A stretch of 64,000 nucleotides of DNA from positions 1 to 64,000 of the forward strand of contig NZ_BSSV01000008.1 in assembly GCF_030161435.1 (NCBI RefSeq), given 5' to 3'. Shown one piece after another: positions 1 to 7,652 of this stretch. The stretch is from Thalassotalea loyana (GTDB taxonomy: Bacteria; Pseudomonadota; Gammaproteobacteria; Enterobacterales; Alteromonadaceae). Position numbers and translations under genes: made by a program. Within the stretch, counting starts at the first letter, position 1. Each line of letters begins with the position of its first letter. The notes beneath the pieces are model-generated. The model saw only the letters and a list, made by a program, of their open reading frames with translations, had not been told where the DNA came from and did not search any database.

Positions 1-81
1 TATCTTTCATTCTTAGATGAAAGGATAAGCCTTATTTCTAAAACTTATCTTGTGACTTCGTCGAGCTGCCCCGTTGAAGTG

Positions 82-160
82 GATGCGCATTTTAGGGATT
101 TTATTTCCCACGTCAACACTTATTTCAAAATAAATTTTCGTTTGCTCAAATTAAATACAA
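82..160 (-). promoter_or_regulatory. rRNA-type P1 promoter with UP element, firing leftwards
   Basis: On the minus strand there is a -35 TTGACG (111-116), a 16-nt spacer and a -10 TAAAAT (89-94), followed by a GCGC discriminator. AT-rich sequence that looks like an UP element lies just upstream (about 117-150). The run CCCTAAAATGCGCATCCACT closely resembles the -10/discriminator/start region of E. coli rrn P1 promoters, including the GC-rich discriminator tied to stringent control. gmhB lies directly upstream of an rrn operon in several gammaproteobacteria. I infer that positions 1-81 are the 5' leader of an rRNA (possibly tRNA) operon whose genes lie outside the window. Confidence 0.72.
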
Positions 161-181
161 GTTCAACGCTAAGTGCTTGAT

Positions 182-727
182 TTATGCATTTTCAAACACA
201 TCCAATACTTCTGACAGATTAGCTATGCGAGTAGCTGAGATCGACTCGTCCTCGTCATAACGGCTAGCCAATAAGTATTTTTTCTTTATGCCAGCGGCAT
301 TTGCTGCTTGCATATCAGAGATTTTATCTCCAATGAAGATGCTGTTAGTGATATCGACATTGAATTCAGATTGAGCTTGCAAAATCATTCCAGGCTCGGG
401 CTTTCGACAATTACATTGCCTTGTCAACTCTGTATTGCCTTTGTCAGGGTGGTGTGGACAAAAATAAACTTTATCAATAACAATCCCGCGTTGTTGAAAC
501 TCTTCTACCATCCAAAAGGTAAGTTCATTGAAATCATCAACAGAATAATACCCTCTCGCAATACCTGCTTGATTAGTGATAACGAAGATACGATAACCTG
601 CTGCTTGCGCTTTCTTACACAGTTCGAATATTTCTGGAATAAATTCAAATGATTCTTGTTGATATACATAACCGTGATCAACGTTGATTACTCCGTCACG
701 ATCCAAAAAGAGTGCTCTATCCGCCAT
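182..727 (-). CDS. gmhB: D-glycero-beta-D-manno-heptose 1,7-bisphosphate 7-phosphatase
   Basis: This 181-residue HAD-family phosphatase removes the 7-phosphate from heptose bisphosphate in ADP-heptose synthesis for the LPS inner core, in the cytoplasm. The N-terminal HAD motif I is LFLDRDGVIN (residues 6-15), giving the catalytic DxD pair. The zinc-binding loop with CPHHP and CNCRKPEPG lies around residues 90-113 and is diagnostic for GmhB against other HAD enzymes. The C-terminal motif FIGDKISD supplies the metal-binding aspartates. Length matches the family (about 185-190 residues). It starts at ATG 727 and is transcribed towards an rrn-type promoter that lies just after its stop. Confidence 0.93.
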   Translation of the reverse strand: MADRALFLDRDGVINVDHGYVYQQESFEFIPEIFELCKKAQAAGYRIFVITNQAGIARGYYSVDDFNELTFWMVEEFQQRGIVIDKVYFCPHHPDKGNTELTRQCNCRKPEPGMILQAQSEFNVDITNSIFIGDKISDMQAANAAGIKKKYLLASRYDEDESISATRIANLSEVLDVFENA

Positions 728-757
728 TTATACATCAAACCTTTATTTTAGTTATAC

Positions 758-784
758 AAAAAGACGAGCTATGCTCGTCTTTTT
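758..784. terminator. bidirectional intrinsic terminator
   Basis: A perfect stem GACGAGC/GCTCGTC (763-769/773-779) with loop TAT is flanked by A and T runs on both sides. It can terminate the catabolic operon that ends at 810 on the minus strand, before gmhB. Confidence 0.85.
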
Positions 785-809
785 ACGTTAACGATACTAA
801 ATGTATCAT

Positions 810-1571
810 TTACATCGATAGTCCACCGTCAATTTCTACCACACGGCCGGTAAAGAATTCATTTTCCAAAATATACTTTACCGTATGCGCGATTTCATCT
901 GCTTCACCTAAACGGCCTACAGGTTTCATCTTTTCAAGACGCTCACGCATTTCTGGCTTCATTGCATCGGTCATTGCGGTGCGGATAACACCCGGCGCAA
1001 TCGCACCTACACGAATTCCATAGCGACCTAGTTCACGAGCCCATGTAACTGTCATCGCAACAACACCGGCTTTCGAAGCAGCATAGTTGGTTTGGCCCAT
1101 GTTACCATTGCGAGCAATCGACGACATATTAATGATGACGCCTTTTGTACCATTTTCAACCATGTGAACAGCTGCTTCACGACCACATAGAAAGACACCT
1201 GTTAAATTAACATCAATGACCGATTGAAATTGCGATAAAGGCATTTTCTTAACAACTTCACCATCTTTTGCTTTTAACAGCATACCGTCACGAAGAATAC
1301 CTGCGTTGTTGACTAACACATCAATTGAGCCAAAGTCTGCTTTTATTTGTTTGAAGGTTGATTCAACCTCTTCTTCATTTGTTACATTAGCTACATAAAA
1401 CTTAGCGGTTGAGCCGGCTTGTTCAACTAAAGCTACTGACTCAGACAGTAATTCTTCATTTAGGTCAATAAGTGCAAAATTAGCACCTTGCTCCGCTAAA
1501 CTTACCGCCATTGCGCGACCAAGTCCTTGACCACCACCAGTGATTACAATTGTTTTATTTTCTACGTTCAT
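810..1571 (-). CDS. SDR-family 3-hydroxyacyl-CoA (3-hydroxy-2-methylbutyryl-CoA-like) dehydrogenase
   Basis: This is a 253-residue short-chain dehydrogenase/reductase. The Rossmann signature TGGGQGLGRA is at residues 11-20, NNAG at about 88-91, the catalytic Ser at about 150, and Tyr163 and Lys167 in YAASK. By sequence alone it would be called FabG-like. It is the last gene of a minus-strand operon with an acyl-CoA dehydrogenase, enoyl-CoA hydratase, 3-hydroxyisobutyryl-CoA hydrolase, mmsB and a thiolase. In that setting the step otherwise missing for isoleucine is 3-hydroxy-2-methylbutyryl-CoA oxidation, which an SDR catalyses in other organisms. The assignment to that step is inference; SDR membership is certain. 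It lies 9 nt after mmsB, so the two are probably co-translated. Confidence 0.8.
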   Translation of the reverse strand: MNVENKTIVITGGGQGLGRAMAVSLAEQGANFALIDLNEELLSESVALVEQAGSTAKFYVANVTNEEEVESTFKQIKADFGSIDVLVNNAGILRDGMLLKAKDGEVVKKMPLSQFQSVIDVNLTGVFLCGREAAVHMVENGTKGVIINMSSIARNGNMGQTNYAASKAGVVAMTVTWARELGRYGIRVGAIAPGVIRTAMTDAMKPEMRERLEKMKPVGRLGEADEIAHTVKYILENEFFTGRVVEIDGGLSM

Positions 1572-1580
1572 TAATTGATC

Positions 1581-2474
1581 CTACTTAGTTTTGTGATCAA
1601 ACATATTAAAAATACTTGAGAAGTCTTTCGTTCCATTACCAGATGCCGCATGCATAGCATATAAGCTACGAGCTAGTGCGCCCATTGGTGTTGAAGACTG
1701 ACTTGTGACAGCGGTGTCCATCGCTAGGCCTAAATCTTTTGCCATTAAGTCGACCATGAAACCACCTTGGTAGTCATTAGAAGATGGGACGTTTTCCATC
1801 ACGTTTGGACATGGATTGTAAACATCGAGGGTCCAGTTACTGCCAGAAGATTTACTCATGATATCTGACAACACTTTAGGATCTAAGCCATTAGCTATCC
1901 CTAATTGTAATGCTTCAGACGTACCTGCCATCAGCACAGATAACAGCATATTATTACAAACTTTCGCGACTTGGCCTGCACCCAGATCACCAGCATGAAA
2001 AATGTTCTTACCCATGTTTTCTAACACGGGCTTCGCTTTTTCAAATTGCTCAGTACTGCCGCCAACCATAAAGCTTAACGTGCCCGCTGTAGCACCACCA
2101 ACACCACCAGATACAGGAGCATCAATAAAACCGATGCCCGATGATTCTAGTTTACTACCAACAAATTTAGCTGTTTGTCCATCAATAGTCGATGAGTCTA
2201 TTACCAATGCGCCTTTACTAATGTGATTAACTAAACCATTTTCACCTAGGTACACTGCTGATACATGTTTACCCGCTGGCAGCATGGAAATTATAAATTC
2301 TGCACCAACAACACACTCTTGTGCTGTTGGCTTTGTTAGAGCACCTTGAGTGACTAGGTTATCAACCGCGTCCTTTGATAAATCAAAAACAGTAACTTGA
2401 TGACCTGCTTTAACTAAGTTGGCAGCCATTGGGCCACCCATATTACCTAATCCAATAAATGCGATATTAGCCAT
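1581..2474 (-). CDS. mmsB: 3-hydroxyisobutyrate dehydrogenase
   Basis: This 297-residue beta-hydroxyacid dehydrogenase oxidises 3-hydroxyisobutyrate to methylmalonate semialdehyde with NAD+ in valine catabolism. The dinucleotide-binding motif FIGLGNMGGPMA is at residues 5-16. The substrate-binding motif DAPVSGGVGGA is near residue 120, and the catalytic-lysine segment GAGQVAKVCNN is near residue 170. Length is typical (295-300). It follows the 3-hydroxyisobutyryl-CoA hydrolase gene by 20 nt, which gives its substrate. The usual partner mmsA (methylmalonate-semialdehyde dehydrogenase) is not in this operon or elsewhere in the window. Confidence 0.93.
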   Translation of the reverse strand: MANIAFIGLGNMGGPMAANLVKAGHQVTVFDLSKDAVDNLVTQGALTKPTAQECVVGAEFIISMLPAGKHVSAVYLGENGLVNHISKGALVIDSSTIDGQTAKFVGSKLESSGIGFIDAPVSGGVGGATAGTLSFMVGGSTEQFEKAKPVLENMGKNIFHAGDLGAGQVAKVCNNMLLSVLMAGTSEALQLGIANGLDPKVLSDIMSKSSGSNWTLDVYNPCPNVMENVPSSNDYQGGFMVDLMAKDLGLAMDTAVTSQSSTPMGALARSLYAMHAASGNGTKDFSSIFNMFDHKTK

Positions 2475-2494
2475 AATTCTTCCTTACTTGTTTT

Positions 2495-3619
2495 TTACTT
2501 ACCAAGAGCACCAAGTGGATGCTTTGCTTCTTGCCATTGTGATTCAAAAAACCAAGCTATCGTTGCTTGATCAACACTATTAACGCTATCAAAGCGCCAT
2601 TGTGGCTTGTTGTCTTTATCGATTAATAGCGCACGTATACCCTCTTGGAACTCACCAAACTGTCCACATTTTACAGAAAGGTCTAGTTCCATACGAAAGC
2701 ACTCAGCCAATGAAAGCTTTGAACCTTTGGCTAACTGTTGGTATACAAGATGTGCGCTTAAGGCACTGCCATGTTTCAGTGACTTTTGAGCACGGTTAAA
2801 CCATTTATCTTCAACTTCAGCATTGACGATTGAATCAACAATCTCGGCAAGGCTTTCACCTTGCGTTGTTTGATTGATGAGTGATTGGTTTGCCTTAACA
2901 AACGTCGGTGGCATGGTGCTAATGTGTTGACGCTCTAAATCACGCATAGCATCATTAAGTTTGTCGTGATTTAACGCTGTAGTTTCACCCCAGTTTATCT
3001 GTTTCAACAAATCAATTAATGTTTGTTTATGCTCTGAAGGAATGTAAAAGTCAGCCATGTCTGTATATTTTGCATCAGATGCATTAATAGACGCGCCTGT
3101 TAACCCTAGGAATAACCCACAATTTTCAGGCATACGGTTTAAAAACCACGTACCGCCTACGTCAGGATATAACCCAATGCTAATCTCCGGCATTGCGATA
3201 CGCGAACTCTCCGTCACCACACGATGACTCGCCCCAACCATAAGACCTAGCCCGCCACCCATTACAATGCCGTGGCCCCAAACAACAAAAGGTTTAGAGT
3301 AGGTATGAATCAAATAATCGAGTTTATATTCACGAGTAAAGTAACTTTCAATAGAAGGGCTAAATTCATCGCCGGCTTCTACCATATCGTTGTACAGCTT
3401 AACGATATCGCCACCCGCACAAAGCGCCTTTTCACCAGCACCTTGTAGTAATACAGCAGAAATATCTTTATTTTCATGCCATGAAACAAGTTTCGGATAT
3501 AGTAAGTCAATCATGTCGCCACTTAAGGCATTTAATGACTTTGGTGAGTTTAACGTTGCAATACCAACTTTTTTGCCGTTATCACAAATTAACTCTTCAA
3601 AAAGAACAACGTCTGTCAT
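2495..3619 (-). CDS. 3-hydroxyisobutyryl-CoA hydrolase (ECH_2 family)
   Basis: This 374-residue crotonase-fold protein has the extended C-terminal half typical of the ECH_2/HIBCH subfamily. Plain enoyl-CoA hydratases are about 260 residues. The oxyanion-hole region is at KALCAGGDIVKLY (about residues 68-80) and GHGIVMGGGLGLMVGASHR (about 114-132). The segment MPEISIGLYPDVGGTWFLNR carries the Glu and Asp used for thioester hydrolysis. It should release free 3-hydroxyisobutyrate from its CoA ester, the unique CoA-removal step of valine breakdown. It sits between enoyl-CoA hydratase and mmsB, exactly in pathway order. Confidence 0.9.
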   Translation of the reverse strand: MTDVVLFEELICDNGKKVGIATLNSPKSLNALSGDMIDLLYPKLVSWHENKDISAVLLQGAGEKALCAGGDIVKLYNDMVEAGDEFSPSIESYFTREYKLDYLIHTYSKPFVVWGHGIVMGGGLGLMVGASHRVVTESSRIAMPEISIGLYPDVGGTWFLNRMPENCGLFLGLTGASINASDAKYTDMADFYIPSEHKQTLIDLLKQINWGETTALNHDKLNDAMRDLERQHISTMPPTFVKANQSLINQTTQGESLAEIVDSIVNAEVEDKWFNRAQKSLKHGSALSAHLVYQQLAKGSKLSLAECFRMELDLSVKCGQFGEFQEGIRALLIDKDNKPQWRFDSVNSVDQATIAWFFESQWQEAKHPLGALGK

Positions 3620-3628
3620 GTTGATTCC

Positions 3629-4405
3629 CTATTTGTTTTGCCAAACTGGTGCGCGCTTTTCAAGAAACGCATTAACACCTTCTTTTTGATCTAAGCTATC
3701 AAACAGATCAACAAACGCATCGCGCTCTTTTGGCAACGCTTCGCTAATTGGCATTGAACGGTTCATTTGGATCAATTCTTTACACGCCGTTACTGCCACA
3801 GGGCTTTGTTTAGCTACTTTACTCGCTAGTGCTAATGCAGCCTCTAGTCCCTTGCCAGAATCGACAACTTCTTCTACCAAACCAATTTGCAGTGCTTTGT
3901 CTGCTTTGATGCGTTCCCCACATAAGATCATACGCTTCGTCCAGCCTTCACCGACAAGAATATGAAGATTTTGCGTGCCGCCAGCACATGGCAATAACCC
4001 AACAGTAGCCTCAGGTAGAGCCATTTGAGCATGACTTTCGGCGATACGAATATCACAAGCAAGTGCTACCTCTAACCCACCGCCCATCGCATACCCATTA
4101 ATGGCAGCAATCGACACACCACGAAACGATGACAATGTTTCAAATGCTTGACCAAAAACCTCAGCCATGTCACGTGCGACTTTTTTATCACCAGAAGCAA
4201 AAACATTTAAATCAGCACCTGCTGAAAAGAATTTCTCTCCATCTCCTGTAAGTACTAACGCATATATATCTTTGTCTTCATTTAGCGACAAAACCATATT
4301 TTTGAGGTCTGTTAAGCTTTGCTCAGTCCATGTATGTGCAGGCGGGTTATTAAATGTGATAACCGCTGTATTGTTCTGCTTTTCTAATTTTAAATACTCT
4401 GACAT
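3629..4405 (-). CDS. enoyl-CoA hydratase
   Basis: This 258-residue crotonase-superfamily enzyme would hydrate methacrylyl-CoA and tiglyl-CoA in this operon. The oxyanion-hole motifs are FFSAGADLNVF (about residues 60-70) and NGYAMGGGLEVALACDIR. The active-site segment ALPEATVGLLPCAGGTQNL carries a catalytic Glu. The open frame extends to a TTG at 4411, but ATG 4405 has an AGGA six bases upstream and gives the usual N terminus, so I chose it. The gap to the preceding acyl-CoA dehydrogenase is only a few bases, so the two are coupled. Confidence 0.9.
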   Translation of the reverse strand: MSEYLKLEKQNNTAVITFNNPPAHTWTEQSLTDLKNMVLSLNEDKDIYALVLTGDGEKFFSAGADLNVFASGDKKVARDMAEVFGQAFETLSSFRGVSIAAINGYAMGGGLEVALACDIRIAESHAQMALPEATVGLLPCAGGTQNLHILVGEGWTKRMILCGERIKADKALQIGLVEEVVDSGKGLEAALALASKVAKQSPVAVTACKELIQMNRSMPISEALPKERDAFVDLFDSLDQKEGVNAFLEKRAPVWQNK

Positions 4406-4413
4406 AACCAATC

Positions 4414-5571
4414 CTAAATTAACTCACCAGCACCTTCAGTTAATAAACGTCGTGCAATGATCACACGCATAATTTCATTTGTGCCTTCTAATATTTGATG
4501 AACACGCACATCACGGAAATGACGCTCTAGAGGGTATTCTTTGATGTAACCGTAACCACCATGAATTTGTAGAGCGGCGTCACACACCTCAAACCCTACA
4601 TCAGTTGCAAATTGTTTAGCCATCGCACAATATGCCGTTTTTTCAGGATCATTATTATCCAGCTTGAACGCTGCTAAGCGCACCATTTGGCGAGCAGCAA
4701 CAAGTTTAGTTGCCATGTCTGCCAGTTTAAATTGTAACCCTTGAAACGCAGCGATTGGCTTGCCAAATTGTTCACGCTCCTGCATGTACTCTCTTGCAGT
4801 GTTAAGCGCTTGCTGTGCAGTGCCAATTGAGCAAGTGGCGATATTGATTCGGCCACCGTCTAAACCTTTCATCGCTATCTTGAAGCCTTCACCTTCTTCA
4901 CCAAGTAAATTTTCAACAGGTACTTTCACGTTATCAAAGGTGATCAATTTTGTCGGTTGTGCGTTCCAACCAAGTTTCTCTTCAGACTTTCCGTAGATGA
5001 TACCGTCACTGTTTGCCGGAATTGCCAATGTCGAAATACCTTTTGCACCCTCGCCTCCAGTACGCACCATTACAACCAGCATATCTGTTTCACCAGCACC
5101 TGAGATGAACATTTTTGACCCGTTTACCAAGTAAAAATCACCATCTTTTTTGGCAGAGGTGCGCAAAGATGCAGCATCTGAGCCCGCTCCTGGTTCGGTT
5201 AAACAGTATGACGCTAATTGCTGACCTGAAACTAAACCAGGACACCATTCATCTTTCAGCGCTTGTTTACCCCACGTAGCTAACATCCAAGTTGCCATGT
5301 TGTGAATTGTCATCATGGCTGTTGTTGCGGTACAACCCATAGCCAATTGTTCGAAAATAATGGATGAATCTAGACGAGATAAACCTAAACCACCGGCATC
5401 TTCTGGTGAGTAAAGACCACATAAACCAAGCTCACCTGCCTGTGCGATAACGTCTTTTGGAAAAATATGCTCGGCATCCCACTTTGCAGCGTGTGGAGCA
5501 AATTCAGCATCAGCAAATTGTTTTGCCATATCGGCAAACATCTTCTGATCTTCAGTTAGTTCAAAATTCAC
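4414..5571 (-). CDS. acyl-CoA dehydrogenase (isobutyryl-/2-methyl-branched-chain type)
   Basis: This 385-residue FAD-dependent acyl-CoA dehydrogenase has the usual three domains. Signature segments are YCLTEPGAGSDAASL (about residues 128-142) and QIHGGYGYIKEYPLERHFRDVRV with IHQILEGTNEIMR-type sequence near the C terminus. That Glu is the catalytic base position in short-chain and branched-chain members. Start is GTG 5571 with GAGGA upstream. Context with HIBCH and mmsB makes isobutyryl-CoA (and probably 2-methylbutyryl-CoA) the likely substrate. Electrons would pass to ETF. A 119-nt gap separates it from the thiolase, so an extra promoter is possible there. Confidence 0.9.
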   Translation of the reverse strand: MNFELTEDQKMFADMAKQFADAEFAPHAAKWDAEHIFPKDVIAQAGELGLCGLYSPEDAGGLGLSRLDSSIIFEQLAMGCTATTAMMTIHNMATWMLATWGKQALKDEWCPGLVSGQQLASYCLTEPGAGSDAASLRTSAKKDGDFYLVNGSKMFISGAGETDMLVVMVRTGGEGAKGISTLAIPANSDGIIYGKSEEKLGWNAQPTKLITFDNVKVPVENLLGEEGEGFKIAMKGLDGGRINIATCSIGTAQQALNTAREYMQEREQFGKPIAAFQGLQFKLADMATKLVAARQMVRLAAFKLDNNDPEKTAYCAMAKQFATDVGFEVCDAALQIHGGYGYIKEYPLERHFRDVRVHQILEGTNEIMRVIIARRLLTEGAGELI

Positions 5572-5690
5572 GAGAGTTCCTCACTGCTTACGCCATTTCT
5601 GAGCGCAAGAAAAGTGCTTACACCTCTATTTATTATTTTTCTTAGAGATATAAGCGGTTGTAATAATTTGTCTTTATTAAGTTGATGCGA

Positions 5691-6869
5691 TTAAAGCATT
5701 TCAACAGCTATCGCTGTTGCTTCGCCACCACCAATACATAGCGATGCGACACCTTTTGATAAACCACGGTTTTTAAGCGCATGAACAAGTGTGACGATTA
5801 AACGCGCACCACTCGCGCCAATTGGGTGACCTAGTGCACAAGCACCACCGTTTACGTTTACTTTTTCGATATCTAATTCTAGTGCTTTAACAGCTAGCAT
5901 AGTTACCATGGCAAATGCTTCGTTAATTTCGAATAAATCAACGTCGTTTACATTCCAGTTAACTTTATCTAACAACTTATTCATTGCACCAACAGGAGCA
6001 ACAGTAAATTCTGCTGGCTCTTGCGCGTGTGTTGCATGACCAACGACTTTACATAAAGGTGTTAAACCGCGCTTTTGCGCTTCAGATAAACGCATCATAA
6101 CCAACGCTGCAGCACCATCAGAGATTGAACTTGAGTTAGCCGCTGTAATCGTGCCATCTTTTTTAAATGCAGGGCGTAATGAAGGGATTTTGTCAGGGCG
6201 AGCATTACCCGGTTGTTCATCAGTATCTACAACGACATCGCCACGACGGTTCTTAACCGTAACAGGCGTAATTTCATTCTTAAATGCGCCCGATTCAATT
6301 GCTGCGTTCGCACGTGATAATGAGCGCAATGCAAACTCGTCCATATCTTCACGAGTAAAGCCTTCGCCATCTGCTGTATCTTGAGCAAAGCACCCCATTG
6401 CAACACCGTCATAAGCGTTTTCTAAGCCATCCATCATCATATGGTCCATTACCTGACTGTGGCCCATGCGCATACCTTGACGGCCTTTTGGTAACATATA
6501 TGGTGCATTTGTCATGCTCTCCATACCACCTGCAATCGCAATATCAATGCTACCTGCTGCGATCGCGTCATGAGCAAACATTGCTGCTTTCATGCCTGAA
6601 CCACACACTTTGTTAATCGTTGTACAAACAGTTGATAGCGCTAAGTCAGCACCTAATGCTGCTTGGCGAGCAGGAGCTTGCTTCAAACCTGCAGGTAAAA
6701 CACAACCCATGACAACTTCATCTATATCTGTTGAAGAAAGCTGAGCTTGCTCTACAGCCGCTTTAATCGCTGTAGCACCTAATTCTGGAGAAGTTACGGC
6801 TGAGAAGCCACCCATAAAACCACCCATTGGTGTACGGGCAGCTGAAACGATAACAATTGGATCTGACAT
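5691..6869 (-). CDS. acetyl-CoA C-acyltransferase (thiolase)
   Basis: This 392-residue thiolase has nucleophilic Cys89 in NKVCGSGMKA. The C-terminal catalytic motifs are NEAFA, GGACALGHPIGASGAR and the second cysteine in SLCIGGGEA. Length and motifs fit tetrameric AtoB/PhaA-type thiolases. As first gene of the minus-strand operon beside leucine and isoleucine genes, it could cleave 2-methylacetoacetyl-CoA to acetyl-CoA and propionyl-CoA, or acetoacetyl-CoA made from leucine through the CoA-transferase at 14312-15695. Both uses are chemically plausible and the sequence does not decide between them. Operators for LiuR lie about 100-140 nt upstream of its ATG. Confidence 0.92.
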   Translation of the reverse strand: MSDPIVIVSAARTPMGGFMGGFSAVTSPELGATAIKAAVEQAQLSSTDIDEVVMGCVLPAGLKQAPARQAALGADLALSTVCTTINKVCGSGMKAAMFAHDAIAAGSIDIAIAGGMESMTNAPYMLPKGRQGMRMGHSQVMDHMMMDGLENAYDGVAMGCFAQDTADGEGFTREDMDEFALRSLSRANAAIESGAFKNEITPVTVKNRRGDVVVDTDEQPGNARPDKIPSLRPAFKKDGTITAANSSSISDGAAALVMMRLSEAQKRGLTPLCKVVGHATHAQEPAEFTVAPVGAMNKLLDKVNWNVNDVDLFEINEAFAMVTMLAVKALELDIEKVNVNGGACALGHPIGASGARLIVTLVHALKNRGLSKGVASLCIGGGEATAIAVEML

Positions 6870-6965
6870 GATAATTCCTCTTTGTACCTACATTGAGTAC
6901 TTATTTTGATGTACTTTTATCTTTATAACGCGTAAATGCGAGCCATTTTCGCTTGCTGTAATTTA

Positions 6966-6983
6966 GTTAACGTATACGTCAAC
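6966..6983. promoter_or_regulatory. probable LiuR operator 1
   Basis: The 18-mer GTTAACGTATACGTCAAC is an inverted repeat with one mismatched pair. It lies in the divergent region between the thiolase and liuR. The minus-strand reading contains TTGACG, which could serve as a -35 hexamer of the thiolase operon. MerR-family LiuR sites in gammaproteobacteria contain ACGT-type half-sites of this kind. Binding is inferred. Confidence 0.6.
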
Positions 6984-6995
6984 TTTGAAACTTGC

Positions 6996-7009
6996 CGTAA
7001 AATTTTACG
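6996..7009. promoter_or_regulatory. second ACGT-containing palindrome, possible LiuR operator 2
   Basis: CGTAAAATTTTACG is a perfect 14-nt palindrome 12 nt from operator 1. It may be a further regulator site for the thiolase operon. No terminator-like U tract follows, so a DNA-binding site is the more likely reading. Confidence 0.4.
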
Positions 7010-7150
7010 TCTGGTTATCAATAAATGTGACGCTACTTTAGATGATTGATACGTTAATTTCTGCCTTTTACTACTAATTTCCCATACGAAAACTGATAAA
7101 AGCTGTAATCGTAGGCTTACACTCATCAACCACATTGGCCAGAATCATAC

Positions 7151-7179
7151 TTTACCTTTACGTAAACTTCCAGTATGTT
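7151..7179 (+). promoter_or_regulatory. liuR promoter with overlapping operator-like repeat
   Basis: TTTACC (7151-7156), a 17-nt spacer and TATGTT (7174-7179) form a plausible sigma-70 promoter for liuR. An imperfect inverted repeat, TTTACCTTTACGTAAA (7151-7166), covers the -35 and spacer. Its ACGTAAA half resembles the two sites further upstream, so autoregulation is likely. Confidence 0.5.
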
Positions 7180-7211
7180 GTAGCCAGTTAATACTGACTA
7201 AAACTATCAAT

Positions 7212-7607
7212 ATGAAGACAGCTAAGCCGACATTTACGATAGGCGAATTGGCCAAAGAGTTTGATATTACCACTCGTAGTATCCGCTTTTATGAAGATCA
7301 AGGCTTGATTTCTCCTGTACGTGAAGGTCAAAAACGAATCTACCACCCTCGCGATAAAGTTCGACTAAAACTTATATTGCGTGGTAAACGACTAGGCTTT
7401 TCTTTAGCTGAAACAGGCAGGTTATTTGAATTGTATGACGTCGATAAATCGAGCGAAACTCAATTAACGACCATACTGAATATCATCAGCGAAAAGAAAG
7501 CCGATTTAAAACAGCAATTAGAAGACATTAATGTGGTGCTTCTCGAGTTAGACAACCTAGAGAAAAACTGTTTAACCACATTAAAAAATATTCACAACAA
7601 AAAATAA
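7212..7607 (+). CDS. liuR: MerR-family regulator of branched-chain amino acid degradation
   Basis: This 131-residue protein has an N-terminal MerR winged HTH. FTIGELAKEFDITTRSIRFYEDQGLI-type sequence (about residues 8-33) contains the recognition helix, followed by the wing region RIYHPRD. A C-terminal helix (about residues 85-125) would form the antiparallel dimer coiled coil. No cysteine cluster typical of metal-sensing MerR proteins is present. It heads the liuABCDE operon and is divergent from the valine/isoleucine genes, which is the known placement of LiuR. Three ACGT-type palindromes lie upstream. It probably represses both operons until a pathway CoA intermediate binds. Confidence 0.88.
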   Translation: MKTAKPTFTIGELAKEFDITTRSIRFYEDQGLISPVREGQKRIYHPRDKVRLKLILRGKRLGFSLAETGRLFELYDVDKSSETQLTTILNIISEKKADLKQQLEDINVVLLELDNLEKNCLTTLKNIHNKK

Positions 7608-7621
7608 GATTACAACCAGTG

Positions 7622-7637
7622 TGCCTATAAATAGGCA
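7622..7637 (+). promoter_or_regulatory. short perfect stem-loop in the liuR-liuA gap
   Basis: TGCCTA, loop TAAA, TAGGCA form a perfect six-pair hairpin just before the GAGGA ribosome-binding site of liuA. No U tract follows. It could be a processing or translation-tuning element; function is unknown. Confidence 0.35.
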
Positions 7638-7652
7638 AGTTGAGGAAACATC

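Noticed and set aside
6923-7135. Open frame of 70 codons in the thiolase/liuR gap on the minus strand
   Set aside because: It covers the operator region, has no ribosome site, and its product has no recognisable pattern; the region is better read as regulatory DNA.
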